From Aquimonas sp044377145 (GTDB lineage Bacteria; Pseudomonadota; Gammaproteobacteria; Xanthomonadales; Xanthomonadaceae): 64,000 bases of DNA. The notes under the pieces were generated by a model. It was not told the origin of the DNA. It ran no database searches and was given only the letters and a program-made list of their open reading frames with translations. Every line of letters starts with the position of its first letter. The stretch's first letter is position 1. This document shows positions 54,365 through 61,731 of the stretch, piece by piece. Where the stretch lies: the NCBI RefSeq assembly GCF_044377145.1, contig NZ_JBILJQ010000008.1, positions 1 to 64,000 of the forward strand, given 5' to 3'. Position numbers and translations under genes: made by a program.

Positions 54365-54958
54365 ATGAAGTACCTCTGCGTCTACTGCGGCTCCAACGCC
54401 GGCAACGATCCCCGCTACGGAGAAACCGCCGTCGCGCTCGGCAAGCGCATCGCGGCCGAGGGCATGGGCCTGGTTTACGGCGGCGGTAATGTCGGCCTGA
54501 TGGGAATCGTCGCCGATGCCGTGCTCGAAGCCGGCGGCGAAGTCATCGGCGTGATCCCCGAGCACCTCGTCAAGTTTGAAGTCGCGCACAAGGGCCTCAC
54601 CCGCTTGGAAGTGGTCAGCTCGATGCACGAGCGCAAAGCGCGGATGTTCGATCTCGCCCAGGGCTTCATCGCCCTGCCCGGCGGCTTTGGCACGCTCGAT
54701 GAGATGTTCGAAATGCTGACCTGGCGCCAGCTCGGCCTCGGCGACCGCCCCTGCGCTTTCCTGGATGTGGCCGATTTCTACGCGCCGCTGATGCAGATGA
54801 TCGACCGCATGGTCGAAACCCGCTTCCTGCATCCCGACCAGCGCCGCGACCTCTGGCACGGCGACGACATCGACGCCCTGTTCGCATGGATGCGCGACTA
54901 CGCGCCGGCCAAGGCCGACAAGTGGATGGACGAGAAGCGCCGGCAGGACATCCGCTGA
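54365..54958 (+). CDS. LOG-family protein (TIGR00730, cytokinin-riboside phosphoribohydrolase-like)
   Basis: A 197-aa Rossmann-like protein. Family motifs are LVYGGGNVGLMGIVADAVL, HERKARMFDLA with the catalytic Arg, and PGGFGTLDEMFEMLTWRQLG. The family includes plant LOG enzymes and bacterial homologues acting on nucleotide 5'-monophosphates, so a nucleoside monophosphate glycosidase role is likely. The end of the gene, from codon MDEKRRQDIR onward, is part of a 105-base repeat that recurs at 56457-56561. Confidence 0.93.
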   Translation: MKYLCVYCGSNAGNDPRYGETAVALGKRIAAEGMGLVYGGGNVGLMGIVADAVLEAGGEVIGVIPEHLVKFEVAHKGLTRLEVVSSMHERKARMFDLAQGFIALPGGFGTLDEMFEMLTWRQLGLGDRPCAFLDVADFYAPLMQMIDRMVETRFLHPDQRRDLWHGDDIDALFAWMRDYAPAKADKWMDEKRRQDIR

Positions 54959-55030
54959 AATCGCATCGCACGCTCGACCTGCAGGCAGCGCCGGATCGGC
55001 CCTGATCCAACTGCACGATGGTCCGCAGCG
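54926..55030. repeat. direct repeat, left copy (DR1)
   Basis: It starts in the LOG gene's last eleven codons (MDEKRRQDIR plus stop) and runs 72 bases beyond. It aligns without gaps to 56457-56561 over all 105 bases, about 82 identical by hand count. Similarity ends abruptly at both ends. Confidence 0.85.
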
Positions 55031-55241
55031 CATTGGCGTGGTTCAAACACAGACCCGGTTTCTCCCGCGCGCAGTCCACCGCATTGCGCCCGCAACTCTT
55101 TAGAGCGGCCGGCTCGACGGACGGCGGACTCAAAACCAGCCACTGCGGAGATATCGTCTGCTGCCTCCATCGGCCGTGCCTGGAGCGGCCGCTGCACCGC
55201 CCAGATCGCCGCGCTGCAGCAGCGCGTGGGCCGCGTGAGCG

Positions 55242-56291
55242 CTATGCGACATCCGGCGGCAACACCAGCGTCTTGCGGATCTCGTCCGAGAGGAAGCCGA
55301 CCGCGCCGGGATTGCGGCAGCCGGGCAGCACCGCGGTGTCGAACAGCTCGACGATGGCGCCTTCGATGCGCAACTCATGCACAACGTCGCCACGGCGCAA
55401 ATCGATGATCTGGATCGCGCAGCGCGCCTTCACGCCGCGTTCGGCCAGCCGCTGGTCAAGCAGCAGGTCGGTGAAGCTGCGGTTCTCGCGCTGCTGCGAA
55501 ATGCCGACCACCGCGTAGTCGCCGCTGAAGCTCAATCCGCGCAGAAAGCCCGGACAGAACGCGACCGGCTCGAAGCGGCCGCTGGCCAGATCCAGATGAC
55601 CGAACTCGCCGCTGCCGGCATTGAGCAACCACAGGCGCCCCCGATACCAGCGCGGCGAATGCGGCATCGACAAAGCCGTCGCGACGATCTCGTTGCTGGC
55701 CACATCGATCACCAGCCCGCCTTCGCGTCGATGCTCACGCCAGCCCTCGTTGGCATCGCTGCGGCCGACACAGGTGACAAAGGCCGGCTCGCCATCACGC
55801 ATCGCCAGACCGTTCAGGTGACAGCGGTCCTCGGCCGCGATGCGCGACACGAAAGGCGGCTTCCAGATCGGCCGCAGGCTGTACTGCGGATCGGGTCGGG
55901 CCAGGCAGGAGAACAGCGTACTGACGAACACCGGCTCGCCGCGGCCGTCCACCGCCACGTCATGCACATCGATATCGCCGGTCGTATAGGCCAGCTGCGG
56001 CACGTACCAGCGATCGTTCTCGCCGTGGCTCTGACCCGGCTGGAGCGCGTTCTCGAATCGCCACAGCTGCCACAGCGACGCCACCCAAAGGCGTTGCTCA
56101 TGCACCGCAAGCCCCATCACTCGGGCCAGCGAACGATTGAAGATCGCCAGCTCGCCCCTGGAATTGAGCCCGACAAAGAACAGCTTGCCGGCCTGATAGG
56201 TGGTGAATGCCAGACTCGCCCCCTGCTCGGCCAGCCAGCTGACGAACAGACGCGAGGCGTGAAACTCGGTGGCGGAACTGGCAGCGGTCAT
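55242..56291 (-). CDS. TIGR03032-like protein of unknown function
   Basis: A 349-aa protein with a beta-propeller-like look: repeated short strands such as FVGLNSRGELAIFNRSLARVMGL and RLWLLNAGSGEFGHLDLASGRFEPV. It resembles the TIGR03032 uncharacterised family. The ATG before TAASSATEFHASR is chosen; a longer frame would need 76 extra codons with low-complexity Arg/Ser sequence. No signal peptide is visible in that version. It reads against its neighbours and lies between the two copies of the 105-base repeat. Confidence 0.8.
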   Translation of the reverse strand: MTAASSATEFHASRLFVSWLAEQGASLAFTTYQAGKLFFVGLNSRGELAIFNRSLARVMGLAVHEQRLWVASLWQLWRFENALQPGQSHGENDRWYVPQLAYTTGDIDVHDVAVDGRGEPVFVSTLFSCLARPDPQYSLRPIWKPPFVSRIAAEDRCHLNGLAMRDGEPAFVTCVGRSDANEGWREHRREGGLVIDVASNEIVATALSMPHSPRWYRGRLWLLNAGSGEFGHLDLASGRFEPVAFCPGFLRGLSFSGDYAVVGISQQRENRSFTDLLLDQRLAERGVKARCAIQIIDLRRGDVVHELRIEGAIVELFDTAVLPGCRNPGAVGFLSDEIRKTLVLPPDVA

Positions 56292-56714
56292 GCGGGGAGC
56301 TTCAGCCTGGGAAAGACTCGGCAGCGAGCGCCGCCGGCGCGAGATGTCGAGGAGCGTGCGGGGAGCGGAAGTTACCACCTTCGACGCTGGATGCGTGTTT
56401 GCGCGAGGCGCCGATTGGACAAGCGCTGCCCGACGACGTCGGCCCGGCGGAAGGGCATGGACGAGAAGCGTCGGCAAGACATCCGCTGAAGTCTCAGCGC
56501 GCGCGCACCCTGCAGGCAACTCCAGATCGCTCCCAGGCGCACTGCGCGAGGGTCCACAGCGTAACCGTGCCTAGACGTCGTCGCTCTCGGGTACGATGCC
56601 CGCTTTCTAGACGCACGACCTGCCTAGGGCGTTTGACTTCTCTGTACGCGAACTGAGAGCAGGACAGCACACATCCGCGTTTCAGCAATAAGTACTCAAT
56701 GGAGCTTCCTAACA
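56292..56714. other. gap without genes upstream of the FG-GAP gene
   Basis: Apart from the right copy of the direct repeat (56457-56561) I see no gene. A poor -10-like TACGAT occurs near 56591, and TTGACT at 56633. The short Shine-Dalgarno GGAG precedes the FG-GAP gene. Confidence 0.4.
56457..56561. repeat. direct repeat, right copy (DR2)
   Basis: The counterpart of 54926-55030, of the same length and orientation. Its first 33 bases would encode the same MDEKRRQDIR-stop end, but here no LOG gene precedes it, so it looks like a copied or displaced gene tail. Confidence 0.85.
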
Positions 56715-57677
56715 ATGCCCACGCCTGAACTGCACCGCACCCAGCGACTCTGCCTGGCGATCAGCCTGGCATTGATGTCCCTGCCAGCCGCCGCGCAGTT
56801 CGCCGCGGTGCAGCCGCTGTCGGCACTCGATGGCAGCAACGGCTTTCGCCTCGATGGGGTTGCGGCATTCGACCGTAGTGGCTCCGACGTCTCCGCTGCG
56901 GGCGATGTCAATGGCGATGGCCTCGACGACCTTATCATCGGTGCGCACAGCGCCGATCCGAATGGCAGCTACTCCGGCAGCAGCTACGTGGTGTTCGGCC
57001 GCAGCACGGGCTTTGCTGCGGGCATCAATCTCTCCACCCTCGACGGAAGCAACGGCTTCCGCCTTGATGGCGTGGCGGGAAGCCGTAGCGGTCCAGCCGT
57101 CTCCGCCGCGGGCGATGTCAATGGCGATGGCATTGACGACCTGATCGTCGGTGCGTTTCGCGCCGATCCGACTGGCATTTTCTCCGGCAGCAGCTACGTG
57201 GTGTTCGGCCGCAGCACCGGCATTTCTGCGGTCATCGGTCTCTCCACACTCGACGGCAGCAACGGCTTCCGCCTCGATGGCGTTGCGGCCGTCGACTTGA
57301 GCGGCCAAGCCGTCTCCGCTGCGGGCGATGTCAATGGCGATGGTCTCGACGACATCATCATCGGTGCGTCCGACGCTGGTCCGAACGGCAACGGCTCCGG
57401 TAGCAGCTATCTGGTGTTCGGGCGCAACGAGGGCTTTGCTTCGACCATCAATCTCTCAACGCTCAACGGCAGCAACGGCTTCCGCCTCGACGGCATCGCG
57501 GCAGGCGACTACAGTGGCCGAGCCGTCTCCGCCGCGGGCGATCTCAATGGCGATGGCCTCGACGACCTGATCATTGGTGCGCCTTTCGCCAGTTCGAATG
57601 GCAGCTACTCCGGCAGCAGCTACGTAGTGTTCGGAAGAACTGCTCGGATCTTTCAGGACGGTTTCGAGGCGAACTGA
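56715..57677 (+). CDS. secreted FG-GAP repeat protein (integrin-alpha-like)
   Basis: A 320-aa exported protein. After a signal peptide (LCLAISLALMSLPAAAQ) there are four FG-GAP units of about 70-71 codons, each with the calcium-type loop AGDVNGDGLDDLIIG (GDVNGDGIDD and GDLNGDGLDD in others). The units are also repeated at DNA level with spacing of about 210-213 bases. It ends with RIFQDGFEAN. Such proteins form a beta-propeller in the periplasm or on the surface. It is the likely partner of the motif seen in the esterase at 43177. Confidence 0.85.
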   Translation: MPTPELHRTQRLCLAISLALMSLPAAAQFAAVQPLSALDGSNGFRLDGVAAFDRSGSDVSAAGDVNGDGLDDLIIGAHSADPNGSYSGSSYVVFGRSTGFAAGINLSTLDGSNGFRLDGVAGSRSGPAVSAAGDVNGDGIDDLIVGAFRADPTGIFSGSSYVVFGRSTGISAVIGLSTLDGSNGFRLDGVAAVDLSGQAVSAAGDVNGDGLDDIIIGASDAGPNGNGSGSSYLVFGRNEGFASTINLSTLNGSNGFRLDGIAAGDYSGRAVSAAGDLNGDGLDDLIIGAPFASSNGSYSGSSYVVFGRTARIFQDGFEAN

Positions 57678-57780
57678 AACCCTGCCAGACATGCCCGAGG
57701 TTGCTTCGCTACGTGTGCAGCGCTTGGGCATGGCGGTCAACTTGGCCTTGGCTTTCGCACGGGAGGCCTGACTCGCCGGT

Positions 57781-57856
57781 CGCTTGCCGCCGGCAGGCGT
57801 TGTTCCGGGAATCCGCTGCCGGACGCTTGAAGTCGGGCGAAGCCTGCGGATTCCGG
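57781..57856. repeat. paired inverted repeats between convergent genes
   Basis: Two hairpins lie here: CGCTTGCCG/CCGGCAGGCG (57781-57799) and a longer imperfect stem CCGGGAATCCGC/GCGGATTCCGG (57805-57856). The arrangement suits a bidirectional terminator or a REP-like pair. Confidence 0.5.
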
Positions 57857-57917
57857 CCCAGCTGAAGATCTGAATGCAGCGCACCGACCAGGTGCGTGAT
57901 CTTCAGGGGCCCGACAC

Positions 57918-58853
57918 CTACCCCGACCGCCCCAACACCCCATGCGGCACATGCCCCGTGGCCACATGCTGGCGCGCGGATTCGACGTTTTTGTGGCTGT
58001 CGTCGAAGAAGATGTCGGCGCCGAAGGCTTCCAGGAACGGGCCTTTGTCGCGGCCGCCGAGGAACAGGGCTTCGTCCAGACGCACGCCCCAGTGGCGCAG
58101 GGTCAGGATCACTCGCTTGTGCGCGGGCGCCGAGCGAGCGGTGACCAAGGCCGTGCGGATCGGTGATTGCTCCATCGGAAACGCGCGCTGGATCGCGTGG
58201 ATGGCGGCCAGCACGCCGCGGAATGGACCGCCAGACAAGGGCAGCTGGGCCTGCTCGCGCTCGTTGCGGGCGAAGGCCTCGATGCCCTGCTCAGTGCTGA
58301 TGCGCTCGCTTTCGTCGCCGAAGATCACCGCATCGCCATCGAAGGCGATGCGCAGCTGGTCGGAATCGCGCGTGGCCGCCTTGCTCGGCAGAATCGTCGC
58401 TGCCGCGATGCCTGCATCCAGCGCGCGCGCGACGTCTTCGGCGTGCGCCGACAGAAACAGCTGGGCGCCGAAGGGCTTGATGTAGGGGAAAGTCGGCGCG
58501 CCATTGGTGAACGCGGCGCGCACGATTTCCAGGCCGTAGCGCTCGATTGAATTGAAGATGCGCAGACCGGTGTCGGCGGAGTTGCGCGACAGCAGGATCA
58601 CCTCGACGCTGGGCAAGCCGGGCTGGGCGCGCGCGTTCAGCGCCAGCAGCTTGCGCACAAGCGGGAACGCGATGCCGGGCTCCAGTGGCTCGTCCTCGCG
58701 CGCGCGCTGGAAGTCGGCGTAGACCGCCAGGCCCTCGCGCTCGAACAGCTGGTGGCTGTCCTCCAGATCGAACAGGGCGCGCGAGGAGATCGCCACCACC
58801 AGCCGATCGGGAACGGCGGCATCAGCGACAGCGGAGGGCGGAGTTTCGTTCAT
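57918..58853 (-). CDS. 5'-nucleotidase (cytosolic NT5C1-like family)
   Basis: A 311-aa protein that matches the bacterial members of the PF06189 5'-nucleotidase family (LVVAISSRALFDLEDSHQLF, EVILLSRNSADTGLRIF, IAFDGDAVIFGDESE with paired Asp, and FFDDSHKNVESA near the end). The HAD-type acids occur in DLEDS and GDAVIFGD. It should hydrolyse nucleoside monophosphates. It converges on the FG-GAP gene. Confidence 0.88.
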   Translation of the reverse strand: MNETPPSAVADAAVPDRLVVAISSRALFDLEDSHQLFEREGLAVYADFQRAREDEPLEPGIAFPLVRKLLALNARAQPGLPSVEVILLSRNSADTGLRIFNSIERYGLEIVRAAFTNGAPTFPYIKPFGAQLFLSAHAEDVARALDAGIAAATILPSKAATRDSDQLRIAFDGDAVIFGDESERISTEQGIEAFARNEREQAQLPLSGGPFRGVLAAIHAIQRAFPMEQSPIRTALVTARSAPAHKRVILTLRHWGVRLDEALFLGGRDKGPFLEAFGADIFFDDSHKNVESARQHVATGHVPHGVLGRSG

Positions 58854-58913
58854 GGCTGGAACCGAATCGGCAAATCGGGCGGGCCAGTATCGCCCAGCGC
58901 GATGGCGGGTGCC

Positions 58914-59297
58914 TCAGCCGAGTTCGTGCTCGACATCGGTGTAGGCAGCAAGCTCGAAGCGCGGCGTGCACAGGGCCAGGAATACCAGGTCGGCATCGCC
59001 CAGGCAGGTGATGCGCTGGGCCGCACCGGGCGGGATGGTCACCACCGCGCCGCTGTCGATCTCGGTCGCCGCCAGGCCTTCGATTTCCACGCGGCCGCGC
59101 CCGGACAGAATCAGATAACGCTCGGTGATTCCGGCCAGCCGATGCCAGCGCGTGGTGCCGCCGGGCTCGACGCGGGCGCGCGCGATCGACAGCGCGGGGT
59201 CATCGTCGCGGTTCAGCCACTCGGTGATGTGGCAGCCCTCGTCGAAGAAGTACTCGACGGTCTCGGCATTGCGGTCGATACGCGCGGCGGTGCTCAT
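58914..59297 (-). CDS. cupin-domain protein
   Basis: A 127-aa single-cupin protein. The first motif is ARARVEPGGTTRWHRLAGITERYLIL (metal-binding His/Glu), and the second is PPGAAQRITCLGDADLVFLAL. The His/His/Glu set is only partly kept, so metal identity and activity are uncertain. It lies between the nucleotidase and the divergent feoA promoter region. Confidence 0.82.
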   Translation of the reverse strand: MSTAARIDRNAETVEYFFDEGCHITEWLNRDDDPALSIARARVEPGGTTRWHRLAGITERYLILSGRGRVEIEGLAATEIDSGAVVTIPPGAAQRITCLGDADLVFLALCTPRFELAAYTDVEHELG

Positions 59298-59390
59298 GGC
59301 GATGGCGGTCCGGGTCAGCGGGTCGGGCGGCGACGTATGCGTGGAGGTCGGCCCTGCGGACGATCACCACAGCCGCCGCATCAGGCTTAC

Positions 59391-59407
59391 AATGCGAACC
59401 ATTCTCA
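59391..59407 (+). promoter_or_regulatory. Fur-box-like site upstream of feoA
   Basis: AATGCGAACCATTCTCA occurs 14 bases before the feoA ATG and follows the pattern AATG-N2-AA-N-CATT-N-TC of the Fur operator. It would repress feoAB when iron is plentiful. Confidence 0.6.
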
Positions 59408-59420
59408 CTTGAATGCCGCC

Positions 59421-59687
59421 ATGCGCCTGGATCAGCTGCCCCCCGGCCACACCGCCGAAGTGCTCGCCGTCGAAGAACCTGCCCAACTGCGCGGCCAGGC
59501 CCTGCCCGACCCGATCAGCCGCCGCCTGCGCGAGCTGGGCTTCGTCGCTGGCGAGCCGGTGAGGTTGATCACCACCGGCCCGTTCGGCGCCGAGCCGCTG
59601 CTGGTGCAGATCGGTTACACCCGCTTCGCCCTGCGTCGCGCTGAGGCCGCTCGCGTGCAGGTGCAGCCATTGGCGACGCAGGCATGA
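59421..59687 (+). CDS. feoA: ferrous iron transport protein A
   Basis: FeoA, 88 aa, SH3-like, with LRELGFVAGEPVRLIT and IGYTRFALRRAEAARV. The ATG before RLDQLPPGH is chosen; an in-frame TTG lies four codons upstream. It overlaps feoB by 4 bases (ATGA). FeoA helps FeoB-dependent Fe(II) uptake. Confidence 0.92.
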   Translation: MRLDQLPPGHTAEVLAVEEPAQLRGQALPDPISRRLRELGFVAGEPVRLITTGPFGAEPLLVQIGYTRFALRRAEAARVQVQPLATQA

Positions 59688-61525
59688 GCGGCGAGCTGAA
59701 CATCGCCCTGGTCGGCAACCCGAACTGCGGCAAGACCGCCCTGTTCAACCGCCTGACCGGCAGCCGCCAGAAGGTCGCGAACTACGCCGGCGTGACCGTC
59801 GAGCGCAAGCAGGGCCGCTTCACCACGCCGGCCGGACGCAGCGTGCAGGTGCTCGACCTGCCCGGCGCCTACAGCCTGAATGCGGCCAGCCTGGACGAGG
59901 CCATCACGCGTGAGGTTGTGCTGGGCCAGCGCAGCGATGTGCCGGCGCCGGACCTGCTGATCTGCGTGCTGGATGCGACCAATCTGCGCCTGCATCTGCG
60001 CTTCGCGTTCGAGGTGCTGGCGCTGCGGCGGCCGACCGTCATCGCGCTCAATCTGATGGACTCGGCGCGTCGTCGCGGCATCCAGATCGACATCGCCAAG
60101 CTGTCGGCCGAGCTCGGCGTGCCGGTGGTTGAAACGGTGGCCGTGCGTCGCGACGGCGTGGCCGGCCTTCTAGGTTTGCTGGACGGCGTGACGCCCGCCG
60201 CCCCCGCATCGGAAGTCGATGAGCAGGAGCCCCATGCACGCGTCCGCGCCCTGCTGGCGAGCGCCGTGCAGATGCCCACGCGCACGGCCCACATCGACGA
60301 CGTGCTGGACCGCTGGCTGCTGCATCCGGTGTTCGGCCTGGCGACCCTGGTCGTGGTGATGTTCCTGATCTTCCAGGCGGTGTTCGCCTGGGCCGCGCCA
60401 CTGATGGATTTGGTCGACGCAGGCGCCGGCTGGCTGGGCGAGACCACCGCCGCGGCCTTGCCGGAAGGCCCTCTGGCCAGCCTGCTGGTCGACGGCATCA
60501 TCGCCGGCTTGGGCGGCGTGGTGATCTTCCTGCCGCAGATCCTGATCCTGTTCGCCTTCATACTGGCACTGGAGGAATCCGGCTACCTGCCGCGCGCGGC
60601 CTTTCTGCTCGATCGGCTGATGTCAGCGGCGGGCCTGTCGGGCCGCAGTTTCATCCCGCTGCTGTCGAGTTTCGCCTGCGCCATCCCCGGCATCATGGCC
60701 ACCCGCAGCATCGCCGACCCGCGCGACCGGCTGGCAACGATTCTGGTGGCGCCGCTGATGACCTGCTCGGCGCGCTTGCCCGTCTACACCCTGCTGATCG
60801 GTGCCTTCATTCCGCAGCAGAAGGTGGCCGGCATGTTCAATCTGCAGGGGCTGGTGCTGTTCTGCCTGTACATGGCGGGTATCGTCAGTGCGCTGGCGGT
60901 GTCGTGGCTGATGAAGCGCTTCAAACGTGATGGCGGCGAACATCCGCTGCTGCTGGAACTGCCCAGCTACCGGCTGCCGCATCCGCGCGATCTGCTGATC
61001 GGCCTGTGGGAGCGCGGCATGATCTTCCTGAAACGCGTCGGCGGCATCATCCTGGCGATGACGGTGCTGCTGTGGTTTCTGCTGTCGTTTCCGGGGCCGC
61101 CGGAAGGCGCCACCGGGCTGGCGATCGAATACAGCTTGGCCGGACGCATCGGCCACGCGATGACCCTGGTGTTCGCACCGCTCGGTTTCAACTGGCAGAT
61201 CTGCATCGCGCTGATTCCAGGCCTGGCGGCGCGCGAGGTCGCGGTCGCCTCGCTGGCGACCGTGTATGCTCTGTCGGCGGTCGATGACGAAGCTGCGGCC
61301 GAGGCACTGGCGCCGCTGATCAGCGATGGTTGGTCGCTGGCGACCGCTTTGTCCCTGCTGGTCTGGTACATCTATGCACCGATGTGCCTGTCGACCCTGG
61401 CCACGATCAAGCGCGAAACCGGCTCATGGAAGCTGACCGGATTCGCCACCGGTTATCTGTTCGCGCTGGCCTATTTCGCCGCGCTGCTGACCTACCAGGG
61501 CGCCGTCCTGGCGGGATTGGGCTGA
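59684..61525 (+). CDS. feoB: ferrous iron transporter FeoB
   Basis: FeoB, 613 aa, slightly short of enteric FeoB. The G-protein domain has GNPNCGKTALFN (G1), DLPGAYSL (G3) and NLMDSA (G4). The membrane part holds about eight helices with two Gate motifs (SFACAIPGIMATRSI and RLPVYTLLIG for the first). It carries Fe(II) across the inner membrane. The next gene begins at the last base of its stop. Confidence 0.95.
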   Translation: MSGELNIALVGNPNCGKTALFNRLTGSRQKVANYAGVTVERKQGRFTTPAGRSVQVLDLPGAYSLNAASLDEAITREVVLGQRSDVPAPDLLICVLDATNLRLHLRFAFEVLALRRPTVIALNLMDSARRRGIQIDIAKLSAELGVPVVETVAVRRDGVAGLLGLLDGVTPAAPASEVDEQEPHARVRALLASAVQMPTRTAHIDDVLDRWLLHPVFGLATLVVVMFLIFQAVFAWAAPLMDLVDAGAGWLGETTAAALPEGPLASLLVDGIIAGLGGVVIFLPQILILFAFILALEESGYLPRAAFLLDRLMSAAGLSGRSFIPLLSSFACAIPGIMATRSIADPRDRLATILVAPLMTCSARLPVYTLLIGAFIPQQKVAGMFNLQGLVLFCLYMAGIVSALAVSWLMKRFKRDGGEHPLLLELPSYRLPHPRDLLIGLWERGMIFLKRVGGIILAMTVLLWFLLSFPGPPEGATGLAIEYSLAGRIGHAMTLVFAPLGFNWQICIALIPGLAAREVAVASLATVYALSAVDDEAAAEALAPLISDGWSLATALSLLVWYIYAPMCLSTLATIKRETGSWKLTGFATGYLFALAYFAALLTYQGAVLAGLG

Positions 61526-61722
61526 TGAACACCGGCCTCGATCCCAGCCTGGTTTTGCAGTGGGCGGTGATCGCGCTGGCCGTACTGGCCAGCGCTGCCT
61601 GGCTGCTGCGCGGATGGATTGGCCGACGCGGAGCGGCGAAGGCCTGCGCCACGCCCGCGACATCCGCCGCGAGCGCCTGCGGCAGCTGCCGCGGTTGCGA
61701 GGTGGGTCGCCGCGGCAGTTGA
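61525..61722 (+). CDS. small Cys-rich membrane protein after feoB (FeoC substitute?)
   Basis: A 65-aa protein, ATG sharing one base with the feoB stop. It has one membrane helix (LVLQWAVIALAVLASAAWLL) and then a Cys-rich tail with CATPATSAASACGSCRGC, containing four Cys. This resembles FeoB-associated Cys-rich proteins (DUF6587-like in related genomes) more than the winged-helix FeoC. It may bind iron or an Fe-S cluster. Confidence 0.75.
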   Translation: MNTGLDPSLVLQWAVIALAVLASAAWLLRGWIGRRGAAKACATPATSAASACGSCRGCEVGRRGS

Positions 61723-61731
61723 GGCGCGCTG

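Noticed and set aside
55377..56489. Plus-strand open frame ending in MDEKRRQDIR across the TIGR03032 locus
   Set aside because: It is antisense to the TIGR03032 gene; only its last codons, part of the direct repeat, look related to LOG.
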